A stretch of 64,000 bases of DNA from Haloplanus rubicundus (GTDB lineage Archaea > Halobacteriota > Halobacteria > Halobacteriales > Haloferacaceae). A program made the translations under genes and the position numbers. Shown here piece after piece: positions 44,431 through 52,593 of this stretch. The DNA is taken from NCBI RefSeq assembly GCF_003342675.1, contig NZ_CP031147.1, forward strand, positions 161,192-225,191, in the 5' to 3' direction. Under the pieces are notes generated by a model. The model saw only the letters and a list, made by a program, of their open reading frames with translations, was not told where the DNA came from and ran no database searches. Numbering within the stretch: the first letter of the stretch is position 1; every line of letters begins with the position of its first letter.

Positions 44431-45051
44431 ATGAGTATGACCTCCCGAACCATTACTACTGATGCGATCGCTCGATGTGAGGCAGCACCTGATCTCGCGA
44501 TAGTAGAGGCAGTAGCAATCGGTGAGGCTGAATCTGCCGGTGCTGCACGAGCCATCGCGAAAGATCGCGCATTCACTCTTCGGAAGTCGGTAACAGATGT
44601 TTCGCCCGACCAAGTCAGGACTGTCGATCTGCAGGTTCAGGATACGGATGAAATATTTGATCCTGCTACTGATGCTCCGTTTCAAGCGACTGAGCGACTT
44701 CACATCGAGTGCCTGCCAGAAAATGCTGAGGCAGTGGTGGTTGATGTGACAACTGCTGGAGGGCAGATTCAGTCCGTTCATTTCCACCTCCATGAGGACA
44801 AGCATCTGGAACTTCAGAACAAGGCCATCAGGTCGGCTATGGAACGTGCCCGTGAGAAAGCTGAGCAAATTGCATCTGTAGAGGGTCTTGTCTTAGCCGA
44901 GATTCAGGAAGCAACGACCAAAGAGGTAAGCACAGGGCTTGAAACCATTGCCGACGAGGCGTTTGCTTCGAGTCCCGACACGAATCTACATCCTGCCCCC
45001 ATCACCGTTTCAGAGGGTGTTGAAGTCGTATATGAACTCGCTGAGAAGTGA
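44431..45051 (+). CDS. SIMPL (DUF541) family protein
   Basis: 206 residues from ATG 44431; a TATA-like aatattat stands about 40 bases before. The protein shows the SIMPL pattern: small N-terminal beta region, a helical middle (AIRSAMERAREKAEQIASVEGL), a downstream ESV/I-type strand, and an ending VSEGVEVVYEL. SIMPL proteins are linked to stress response or signalling complexes. The gene is followed closely by a phosphatase gene. Confidence 0.7.
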   Translation: MSMTSRTITTDAIARCEAAPDLAIVEAVAIGEAESAGAARAIAKDRAFTLRKSVTDVSPDQVRTVDLQVQDTDEIFDPATDAPFQATERLHIECLPENAEAVVVDVTTAGGQIQSVHFHLHEDKHLELQNKAIRSAMERAREKAEQIASVEGLVLAEIQEATTKEVSTGLETIADEAFASSPDTNLHPAPITVSEGVEVVYELAEK

Positions 45052-45060
45052 TCTGTAGCG

Positions 45061-45486
45061 ATGGACGAGGTTGTAGATGGACTGTTCGTTGGAACGGCTA
45101 GAGACGCTGGGGATAAGGCGCTAATGTGCGAATACGGCGTTGAGGCCATCGTCTCGTTAACACATGAAGGTCCGGATGATGGGTTTCCCTCGGGCCTGAA
45201 GGTCGTACGTCTACCTATGAAAGATGGACCTCAAAACGATCAGCAGGTCTTCGAACAAGCTGTTACTCATGTGTTGTCTCGTCTAAGGACCAGTGACAAT
45301 GTTCTCGTTCATTGTTCGGCGGGTGCCTCACGCAGTCCAGCGGTGGCTGCGACGGCGCTCGCGCTTTACAACGAAGTCGGATTAGAAACAGCGTTCGAAC
45401 AGGTCAAGAATCGTCGGAACGCCGCTGACCCACACGAAGCTGTGATTCGACAGGCAGCTCGGATCTATACACAACACCGTGAGTAG
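45061..45486 (+). CDS. dual-specificity protein phosphatase-like
   Basis: 141 residues. The signature HCSAGASRSPAV contains the Cys-x5-Arg active site of cysteine-based phosphatases, and the Asp in the preceding part (RLPMKDGPQND) is a candidate general acid. It would remove phosphate from Tyr or Ser/Thr residues or from a phospholipid or nucleotide. Start is 9 bases after the SIMPL stop, so the pair form an operon with the downstream metallophosphoesterase. Confidence 0.85.
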   Translation: MDEVVDGLFVGTARDAGDKALMCEYGVEAIVSLTHEGPDDGFPSGLKVVRLPMKDGPQNDQQVFEQAVTHVLSRLRTSDNVLVHCSAGASRSPAVAATALALYNEVGLETAFEQVKNRRNAADPHEAVIRQAARIYTQHRE

Positions 45487-45528
45487 GCTAATCGCCAGCA
45501 TTTCAGCGATGCTTCTTGAGTTATCTGT

Positions 45529-46200
45529 ATGCGAGTTGGCCTGATTTCCGATATCCATGCCAATCTGCCAGCCCTCGAAGCCGTACTGGATGATATGCCG
45601 CCTGTCGACGACATAATCTGTGCGGGTGATGTCGTCGGCTACAATCCTTGGCCACGGGAGTGTCTTGAACGCGTTCGAGCCGTTAGTTCACTTGTCGTAC
45701 AAGGTAACCACGACCGAAACGTCGAGACACCACACCGCTACGAACACAACGAAATGGCTCATGCTGGACTCGAACTCGCCCAAAAGGAACTGACCGATGA
45801 GCAGCGAGAGTGGCTCGCTGAACTCCCACTACGGATGGAGTTCGCGGAGGATGCGTATCGGTTGGTGCATAGCCATCCGGATCCAAACAGGCTCGGCTCC
45901 TACGTGCGTCCGGCACAGTTCCCGAAGATGCGACCCTATCTGGATGAGTACGATGGAATCGTACTCGGCCACACCCATGTCCAGCATGAAGCTACGATCG
46001 ACGGTCGGCTCATCGTGAATCCGGGGAGTGTCGGCCAGCCACGAGACCACGACGAGCGTGCTGCGTACGCGGTCCTCGATACTGCTGCTGACGAAGTCGA
46101 GCTCCGCCGGGTGCAATACGATATCAATCGAGTGATTACCCGTGTCGAGGAGTGTGAACTTCCTACCCAAACCGGGACGCGACTTCTCGACGGTTCGTGA
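45529..46200 (+). CDS. YfcE-type metallophosphoesterase
   Basis: 223 residues. All calcineurin-like motifs are present: DIHANL, GDVVGYNPWP, GNHD, LVHSHPDP, GHTH and NPGSVGQPRD. The first half is closely related to the protein at 3501-4157, which has GNYD instead. It is likely an active phosphodiesterase. It follows the phosphatase gene by 42 bases. Confidence 0.88.
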   Translation: MRVGLISDIHANLPALEAVLDDMPPVDDIICAGDVVGYNPWPRECLERVRAVSSLVVQGNHDRNVETPHRYEHNEMAHAGLELAQKELTDEQREWLAELPLRMEFAEDAYRLVHSHPDPNRLGSYVRPAQFPKMRPYLDEYDGIVLGHTHVQHEATIDGRLIVNPGSVGQPRDHDERAAYAVLDTAADEVELRRVQYDINRVITRVEECELPTQTGTRLLDGS

Positions 46201-46338
46201 AGCTATCTCGAATGTCGAGTTTGCCTATGTATAAGATATTATAGAAAAGTTCACAAGGTGGATGGTTTCAGGATTTCTGGAGATGAATCACCTGATCAAC
46301 AAGTGTGCATACTGAACTCCTTTGCCACATCTAAGAGG

Positions 46339-46650
46339 TTAATTTCCTCCGAAGTCGGGGTTGCGGAGATTTTCTTGCAGCCCGACAGTGCTAGGTTCAC
46401 CGTGGAGTTCGATACTTTCCAAGCTCTGGATGATCTCCTCTAAAGCAGTGTGAATCTCTTCTAGTTCCTCAGTACTGGCTGTGATTTGGTCTTCAATCTG
46501 GTTCAGCTCCTTTTTCATCTCAAGTTTACTGGCCCCGTGTTCTTCCGGTTTTTCTTCCAAGCTGTCGAGGTGGTTGTAAAGCTGGTCAATATATTGTTTG
46601 AGTTCTTCTTCTGATTCGAATTCGTCCGGGATGTTAGGTATCCCAGTCAT
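46339..46650 (-). CDS. small coiled-coil protein
   Basis: 103 residues from ATG 46650. Heptad-like Glu/Leu/Ile pattern through most of the length (EEELKQYIDQLYNHLDSLEE, then KKELNQIEDQI). No membrane helix or catalytic motif. Likely a structural or oligomerisation protein. Lies 135 bases downstream of the pentapeptide gene on the same strand. Confidence 0.6.
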   Translation of the reverse strand: MTGIPNIPDEFESEEELKQYIDQLYNHLDSLEEKPEEHGASKLEMKKELNQIEDQITASTEELEEIHTALEEIIQSLESIELHGEPSTVGLQENLRNPDFGGN

Positions 46651-46784
46651 GATTTTTGTCGGAGCGACTGTTGTGACCAGTAGCATCATCCAGAAGTTTG
46701 ATGATTCCGGTGTTGGTGCTCCTTCATTGTTGATATCCTAGCCGAGAAACTTAATCTTGGTGCGTAGCTGGTCAATAGAGGCTT

Positions 46785-47189
46785 TTACTTCGTGTGCAAC
46801 AGAACAGCGTCGGAGACGTTGGCGCCGGTGAAATCAGCATCAGAGACATCGGCTGCGGGGCAGCGGGCGTGTGTGAGGTCGGCATCGGAAAGGTCCGCAC
46901 CGACCAGTTTCGTCTTGGTGAGACTCGCGTTTGACAGGTCGACCTTGGTGAGGTCGGCCTCACTGAGAACAGCGCGGTTGAGATTGGCGTCTGAGAGGTC
47001 TGCCTCAATCAAGTTGGCCTCCCGAAGGTTGGCACGAGTGAGGATAGCCTCTGATAGGTCTGCACCGGCGAGGTTGGCTCCGGCGAGAAGCGATCTAGAG
47101 AGATCGACACCGGCGAGGTCTGCATCTGGATGGATGTCAGCAGGTGATACATCGTCATCGTTTGGAATTTTGAAGTCGGGATCACTCAT
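46785..47189 (-). CDS. pentapeptide-repeat protein
   Basis: 134 residues. From about residue 25 onward, A(D/N)L(x)(x) repeats run almost without interruption (ADLAGVDLS, GANLAGADLS, ANLREANLIEADLS), predicted to form a right-handed beta helix of about 20 repeats. Such proteins mimic DNA or bind partner proteins. The N-terminus is a short acidic lead. Its stop is at 46785. Confidence 0.85.
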   Translation of the reverse strand: MSDPDFKIPNDDDVSPADIHPDADLAGVDLSRSLLAGANLAGADLSEAILTRANLREANLIEADLSDANLNRAVLSEADLTKVDLSNASLTKTKLVGADLSDADLTHARCPAADVSDADFTGANVSDAVLLHTK

Positions 47190-47541
47190 ATGAAAGTACG
47201 AGTGTTGGTCAGGTTATATTCTTATCTCCGTCGATTATCTGATTCTCGTTTCGTCCCGGTACGTTGATTTGTCTGAGGTAGATGTGACACGGTGATCAGC
47301 GGACGTCGTAGCTCATTACAACTCCCGGCACCAACCCACACGAAACCGCTCGTAGATGGTATTGTTTGCACACGTCTATTGAATAGCTGTCTCAATGCGG
47401 CTGTCCGTGAAATCATTACTCCGTGAACGATTATACGATGCGCCGTCGATGTTATACTAATAGCTTCAGTCACGCGAAAACGTCGGACGATATAGTCATT
47501 TACGTTGAATCAGCTGCCAGAGCAACCTTTCGGCATAGAAG
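47190..47541. other. gap without a convincing gene
   Basis: 352 bases. Frames present are short and random in composition. I see no repeat, palindrome or RNA-like structure of note. Confidence 0.6.
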
Positions 47542-48552
47542 TCACCAACCAGCAGTGCGCAGAGCATCGATAGTCTTTCTCAGCGTCTCGGAGGTACGGA
47601 AGGGGGGAGCGAGTTCCAAGTCGACGGGGCCGCTGTAGCCTAATGAAACTAGAACCTCCACTATTCTGTCTAGGTCATGTTGACCGTCCTGTGGTGGGAG
47701 ATGTTGCACCTCTCCAGGTGGCTCCTTGAGTCCACGCAGAGCATCCTCTCCGATCCCATACTTGTCCCGGATGCTCTGGAGACGATTAGTTTCCGTAATG
47801 GGTAGCGACCCGTGAAGGTGGACGTGTGCTGGGCACCCAACTGCATCCAACATGGCGAGCGGGTTCGGTGCGTGACCGAGGTCGACAGTAAACTGGACTG
47901 GCGGCACCTCAACGTCTTCTGGTTGCTCGCGCTGTAAATCCGCTCTCGCCTTCTCGAACTTCGCCACGTCCGATGCCTCGGTGAGAAGATATTCGAAGGG
48001 CCCTCTCGGACAGACGTTCTCAATCGTCAGGGCCGGAACGCTGTCGAGATTCTCGTTGCTCTCAAGTCGATATAGAGCGTTTCCGAGCGTCGCGACCAGC
48101 CGTTTTCGTCTTCGCTGTAGATCCGCGTTCTCGTTCGCGTAGGTTCGCGGTGGGTGGAAAACGAACACTGACGGGTCACAGTAGGAGTAACGACTCACAC
48201 CGTCGTCGTCAGCGTCCCTACCCGACTCCCGATCTTGGAATCCGAGTTGTGCATCAAGGACCTTGTCAGCGCAGGCTTTCCCTCCCGACGAGCTACAGCC
48301 ACTGAGCAGAGGGGTGCAGTGGACCGATTCCACGTCGAGATCACGTTGTGATGCATGTTTCACAGCGGATTCGTTGTACTGCTCTTCATTGAGGAACGAC
48401 CCGAGTGGTCCATGTCCCCCCGGTGGATCTGGCGTGAAAAGCTCGATACTGAGATCCATGTTGGCGATCGTACTGAGGTACTCCTGACGAACGGGGTTCT
48501 CGCTGGAAAGAACGTGACGCGGGATAGAGACACGGATTGGCCGTCCCATCAA
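47542..48552 (-). CDS. TIM-barrel (xylose isomerase/endonuclease IV-like) protein
   Basis: 336 residues. Barrel strand ends with candidate metal ligands: LTIENV, FTVDLGHA, HVHLHG and VDLELAPP. This is the E, D-x-x-H, H, E pattern of the sugar isomerase/AP-endonuclease-like superfamily. An unusual Cys/Ser-rich insert (CTPLLSGCSSSGGKAC) lies near residue 100. It is divergent from another TIM-barrel gene at 48736, with a 183-base gap. Exact substrate unknown. Confidence 0.7.
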   Translation of the reverse strand: MMGRPIRVSIPRHVLSSENPVRQEYLSTIANMDLSIELFTPDPPGGHGPLGSFLNEEQYNESAVKHASQRDLDVESVHCTPLLSGCSSSGGKACADKVLDAQLGFQDRESGRDADDDGVSRYSYCDPSVFVFHPPRTYANENADLQRRRKRLVATLGNALYRLESNENLDSVPALTIENVCPRGPFEYLLTEASDVAKFEKARADLQREQPEDVEVPPVQFTVDLGHAPNPLAMLDAVGCPAHVHLHGSLPITETNRLQSIRDKYGIGEDALRGLKEPPGEVQHLPPQDGQHDLDRIVEVLVSLGYSGPVDLELAPPFRTSETLRKTIDALRTAGW

Positions 48553-48735
48553 TCGAAAATCGAGTCGTGGAACCGATAAGTAAGTTTCCCAGCCAATATC
48601 GGTTACCGATCACCCATATTGAGTCTATCATCGGCCTTACTGATGTGAGGAGGGATTCCAGTAACAAAATAGAGGACGAGAAGAACGTGCGAGAAACTAC
48701 CGAACCATTACATCGTCTGCATCGATAGTTCGGCT

Positions 48736-49650
48736 ATGCTGGTTCCCATATTGATGTCGGCATCTCCTGAGCATTTCAGTCACGCCGAGAGCCTCGCGAA
48801 CGGAATCGAAGCAAAACTGGATTGGAAGCATACAGAGTCTCTATCTCGGGACAATACCCTCTCAGATGAATGTGAGATGCAGGGTGTCTCTCCTGAATCC
48901 ATTACCAGTATTCACCTTCCACCTGGGACAAGCCAGCCTCAAGGGTTAAGCGTAGCACCGGGGAACGTCGGCGACATAACCGATTTCGTACATAGGGCGT
49001 TCGGCGACCGAGTTCATCCCACATGGCTGACCGTCCACACTACGCGTACGTTCGACTACCGGGAGCACGTCGAACGGCTTGCGACAATTACCGAAGTCGG
49101 TGGCTATCCCCTCGCAGTCGAGAACACGCCCGACTCCTCGTTCTACCACACACCCGAGGATATTGCGGCGCTGGCTTTTCTCGCCAAGCAGGTACCTCGA
49201 CTCGATGACGTGTCGATACTAATCGATACTGCACACGTAGCGATGGAACGGCGTGCGCTCACCGTTGACGACAGAGCGTTTGAGTCCCTGCTGGAGCGTG
49301 CCGATGAACAACTTCGTGACCAGCTATCAGAGGCCTTCCAGCAGTTCCTGCGGGACAATGTGAAACAAAGCAAGAATGATTCCGATCTCGACGTAGCACC
49401 CCCTCCAGAGGAGAGTCCGTGGCGTCCCGTATTCGCCACGCTCGCAATCGTCGGTGGTTCGCAAATCCAAGCAATCCATCTCAATGACCCGACTTCAGAT
49501 GGGCTTCCCGAAACGCAGCGCCCAGCAGACGGGCTTCGGTGGGTGTTATCGTACTGCAATAAACACGATATTGCGGTCGTGCTTGAACCAGGTGACGCAG
49601 ACCGTGAGTCGATTGCGGAAACAATCTCGGAGCTACCTATCGTTGGCTAA
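48736..49650 (+). CDS. TIM-barrel (xylose isomerase-like) protein
   Basis: 304 residues. Metal-binding-like strand ends: LTVHTTR, LAVENT, ILIDTAHVA, IQAIHLND, VVLEPGD, the superfamily pattern. The lack of a strong N-terminal motif and length suggest a non-canonical endonuclease-IV-like or sugar isomerase-type enzyme. It is divergently transcribed from its 336-residue relative, which suggests a functional pair. Confidence 0.7.
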   Translation: MLVPILMSASPEHFSHAESLANGIEAKLDWKHTESLSRDNTLSDECEMQGVSPESITSIHLPPGTSQPQGLSVAPGNVGDITDFVHRAFGDRVHPTWLTVHTTRTFDYREHVERLATITEVGGYPLAVENTPDSSFYHTPEDIAALAFLAKQVPRLDDVSILIDTAHVAMERRALTVDDRAFESLLERADEQLRDQLSEAFQQFLRDNVKQSKNDSDLDVAPPPEESPWRPVFATLAIVGGSQIQAIHLNDPTSDGLPETQRPADGLRWVLSYCNKHDIAVVLEPGDADRESIAETISELPIVG

Positions 49651-49677
49651 CCCCGTACTCACTACCTCAGAAATCCC

Positions 49678-49840
49678 GGGCCTTGTTGAAACCCTAGCTG
49701 AGAAATCTAATGGAGGATATCACAAGGGGAGATGATTGACCTCCCGAAATCACAACTTCTCCAGCTCGTCGAACGTGCGATAGTGCTGGCTCGCGGTGCT
49801 GTGGCCCGATTCTCGACACGCTATTCACGGAAGCGATTCA
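49678..49840 (+). mobile_element. 5' remnant of an IS5-family insertion sequence
   Basis: GGGCCTTGTTGAAACCCTAG (49678-49697) looks like a haloarchaeal IS5-type terminal repeat. A frame from ATG 49732 encodes KSQLLQLVERAIVLARGAVA then RYSRKRF, the opening of haloarchaeal IS5-type transposases. It loses similarity after about 36 codons and runs into the end of the DUF1810 gene. No right end or catalytic DDE part is present. Confidence 0.65.
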
Positions 49841-50275
49841 GGCACTCTCCAACAGTTCTAGCGTCTTCGGATCGGGTTCATTGTCGTAATACTGTTCTAG
49901 CGCTATTCTGAACGGGGTTGATTCATCTGCGACCGTATCGAAGAGCGTCATAGAGGAACGAAACTTCAAGTCGTCTGGGGACCCGAATATCTCGTTCGCC
50001 GAGCGTCCTTCGATAGCATTCACCAATTCCGTGCATTCGCGCAAGCGCGGACCTAGTATCGGATGTGCCAGATAAGCCTGGGCCTCGTCTCGTGACGATA
50101 TCGCATAGCGCTGCGCCTTCCGACTACGGCCGAGCCCCTCCATCTGAGGAAAGACAAACCACATCCAGTGAGTCCGCTTGCGGCCCGACCGCAGTTCCTT
50201 CTTCACATCTTTGATCACAGGATCCTGTGCCTCAACAAACCGCTGCAGATCGTACGGATTACTGGAATCTGTCAT
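49838..50275 (-). CDS. DUF1810 protein
   Basis: 145 residues. LQRFVEAQDP, THWMWFVFPQMEGLG and AQRYAI match DUF1810, a small all-alpha family of unknown role found sporadically in bacteria and archaea. Its stop overlaps the IS5 remnant, which suggests that the insertion sequence was trimmed against the gene. No operon partner. Confidence 0.85.
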   Translation of the reverse strand: MTDSSNPYDLQRFVEAQDPVIKDVKKELRSGRKRTHWMWFVFPQMEGLGRSRKAQRYAISSRDEAQAYLAHPILGPRLRECTELVNAIEGRSANEIFGSPDDLKFRSSMTLFDTVADESTPFRIALEQYYDNEPDPKTLELLESA

Positions 50276-50559
50276 TTTCTATCGGTTCATTGTAATTAAC
50301 TCGTTAATAAAATAGTTGAGAACTCCGACCAGAGTGTTTGGTCAACTCATGGGATTAGTCAATTCCGATACTCGGTTTTTGAACTGATGCCGTGCGAGAG
50401 TCGCGCTGTGTAGTAGTACGATCGCCAAAATATATCATCTACTGAAGGTTCCAACAGAGTGCAAGTCCCCTATCAGGGATATCCGAGCATAAGTAGTCGT
50501 AGCGATTACAGGGAGCGTATCTGTCTGTTCGGACCGCCTGCAACTTGAAGAACCCCTGA

Positions 50560-51519
50560 TCACCGCCACGAAACGTCGACTTGCTCCGCATGGAGGGTTC
50601 CATCCTGGCTGATAGAAACGCTCGAGACCCCCGCGTCGCCCGGGTTGTGTACGTACGAATGTCCGCTGGTAGTCGGGATCGCTGTCAGTCCGCGTTGGTG
50701 GGTATGTCCAGAGAGACAGGCGTCGGCACCAGCCGCCGCCAGTGCGACCCGAAGCGCCACGGAGCCGAAATGGTAGTCTCCGTCGTGCGAGTGCTGTCCG
50801 CGGATGTCGAACAGTACATTGAATGGGGAGATGTGGCTTGCGACGATGGTCGGGCTGTTGGCTCCCTCTACCAATTCGACGAGCGTCTCGAAGCGGGCAT
50901 TGAGCAGAGCGAGCGATGTCTCGAACGAGGGGTTCGTCGCCTCGGTGCCAAGTTTGTGTGCGAGGTTCGTTTCGGACAGGTCGCCGGCGAGGTATTCTCC
51001 TGCCGCACGGAGAAGAGTGCTTGCGACGGCATCTGGCGTCCGTACCTCGTCTTCGACTGGGATGTCTGGGTAGTCAGGGGACAGCAGGGCTGGCGTGAAG
51101 TCGAACTGCTCACAGCCCCATCCGGCGACGGTCAGCGACCAGTCTGCCCCCACGACCACGTTTCGAGTAACGCCGTGAAGTGAGTGGATGTTCGTGAGCC
51201 CCTCACTAAGCCGCTGGGTGCAGTCGACAGGATCGTGGTTCCCAGGTACCGCGAGTACTGGAACTCCCTGCTCATCGAGACGCTCGAGGAATGCCCGGCC
51301 CCGTTCTTCGTAGGCTTCGCCGGCCGACACGGACTTGGCATGCTCGCGGTTCTCGTCGACCACGTCACCCAGAGACAGCACGATGTCGTGTGTTTCGACC
51401 GGGAGATCTGCCATCGGATATTGCGTCCCTGTCGCCCGGAGGTGTAGGTCGGAGATGACCAGGAAGTCAACGGTAGGGCCCTCGACACTGCAGATTTCCT
51501 CGGGGCTGGATTCAGTCAT
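50560..51519 (-). CDS. calcineurin-like metallophosphoesterase (Icc/CpdA-like)
   Basis: 319 residues. DLHL, GDVVDEN, GNHDP, SHISPF and GHTHQRG give the complete metal site of a class III phosphodiesterase-type calcineurin fold. Such enzymes hydrolyse cyclic or linear nucleotides or DNA ends. Its start codon is 8 bases inside the next upstream gene (51512-52074), another metallophosphoesterase, so the two were an operon. Confidence 0.85.
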   Translation of the reverse strand: MTESSPEEICSVEGPTVDFLVISDLHLRATGTQYPMADLPVETHDIVLSLGDVVDENREHAKSVSAGEAYEERGRAFLERLDEQGVPVLAVPGNHDPVDCTQRLSEGLTNIHSLHGVTRNVVVGADWSLTVAGWGCEQFDFTPALLSPDYPDIPVEDEVRTPDAVASTLLRAAGEYLAGDLSETNLAHKLGTEATNPSFETSLALLNARFETLVELVEGANSPTIVASHISPFNVLFDIRGQHSHDGDYHFGSVALRVALAAAGADACLSGHTHQRGLTAIPTTSGHSYVHNPGDAGVSSVSISQDGTLHAEQVDVSWR

Positions 51520-52074
51520 TTGCCTCTATGGCGTGCTCAGCGATGGTTCGGTCGGGGAATCGTTCGCCACAGGCCAGATAGTCGACCAACCTGTCGGTCG
51601 CCAGCGGGCGGTAGTCGAGTAGCTCGACCGAGAAATTGACACGTCGGCTATCGTGGTCGACGAAAGGAAATCGGTCCGGCCAGTTGTTGTGGTGGGGCCG
51701 TGAAGCAGCCACCCCTTCCAGTTCGAGGGGCCGTCCGCCGGGTCGTGGACCGCGTGGAACGGAACTCCTCGGTGCTCGAACCGAAACTCTTCAACGAACT
51801 GGACCCGGTCCAGTTCTTCTAGTACGATGCTATCGTGGTTACCCAGCAGAAAGACGATCTTCCCGTTGAGTTCGTCGAGCCAGTCCAGAAGGGCCGCAGC
51901 TGACGTACGAATAGTCAAATCGCTACCGTACAGCACCTCGTCATCCGGGTCGACTACGGCATTCCAGTGCTTGACCAGCGTCTCGTTCATCTCCTTGACT
52001 GAGCTGAACGGCCGGTCGCAGTAGTCGATGATGTTGTCGTGGTCGAGGTGGAGGTCTGAGATAAGATAGTCCAT
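51512..52074 (-). pseudogene. frameshifted YfcE-like metallophosphoesterase
   Basis: The N-terminal frame (to about 51698) carries ISDLHLDH, GNHDS and HAVHDPADG, then goes out of frame (HGPTTTTGRT). The other frame picks up HHNNWPDRFPFVDHDSRR, VNFSVELLDYRPL and AEHAIEAND to a stop at 51512. Restoring one base near the GGGG run at 51694-51697 joins them to LLHGHHHNNW. So one base appears to be missing. Either an inactive gene or a sequencing error. It would overlap the next gene by 8 bases. Confidence 0.75.
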
Positions 52075-52096
52075 TATGTATTGGTTGGTGTCATAT

Positions 52097-52357
52097 TCAA
52101 GAGTGACGGCGAACGTGATATGCGTATCCCCAGATAAATGCCAATGTTCCTACTACGGCGAGGTAAACTGCTGTGGTAGTATAATCGGTACTAAGCGGAA
52201 CAAACGGGTGTGAACTTATGATACTTCCAAGCGACTCCATGGCGGCTTCAATATCTCGGGTTGTGATGAGTAGTTCAATGAGCCGAGAAAGGACAGGCCC
52301 GACAATGACGACGACAACAGCCGCAACTGCATGAGAGAGGCCAGTCCGCTTGGGCAT
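52097..52357 (-). CDS. small two-helix membrane protein
   Basis: 86 residues from ATG 52357. Two apolar stretches (AVAAVVVVIVGPVLSRLIELL and TAVYLAVVGTLAFIWGYAY) with a polar loop between. Basic at the C-terminus (HVRRHS). Unknown function; follows the frameshifted phosphoesterase gene by 22 bases in the opposite sense of its coordinates. Confidence 0.5.
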   Translation of the reverse strand: MPKRTGLSHAVAAVVVVIVGPVLSRLIELLITTRDIEAAMESLGSIISSHPFVPLSTDYTTTAVYLAVVGTLAFIWGYAYHVRRHS

Positions 52358-52593
52358 GGTGATACTTTGGACGGAGATGTGAAAAATTTTCATTTGACAC
52401 AATTGGGATAGAGTGATAATCTATGTTCGATATGCTCAAAAAGCAGTCGGCAAGCGATCTGTGACAACAAGCGTAGAAACACTGGATTCAGGAACTGACT
52501 TCAGAAGCCAGCCGACTTTCCATCAAGTTTGATCCGCTGCAGGAGAAGTTGGCGAAGTACACCACCGGATATCAAATTGACGGCGGGCCAGGA

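Noticed and set aside
50449..50470. possible right terminal repeat of the IS5 remnant (ggttccaacagag)
   Set aside because: Too many mismatches with the left-end sequence at 49678, and an unrelated ggttccaacag also occurs near 3048.
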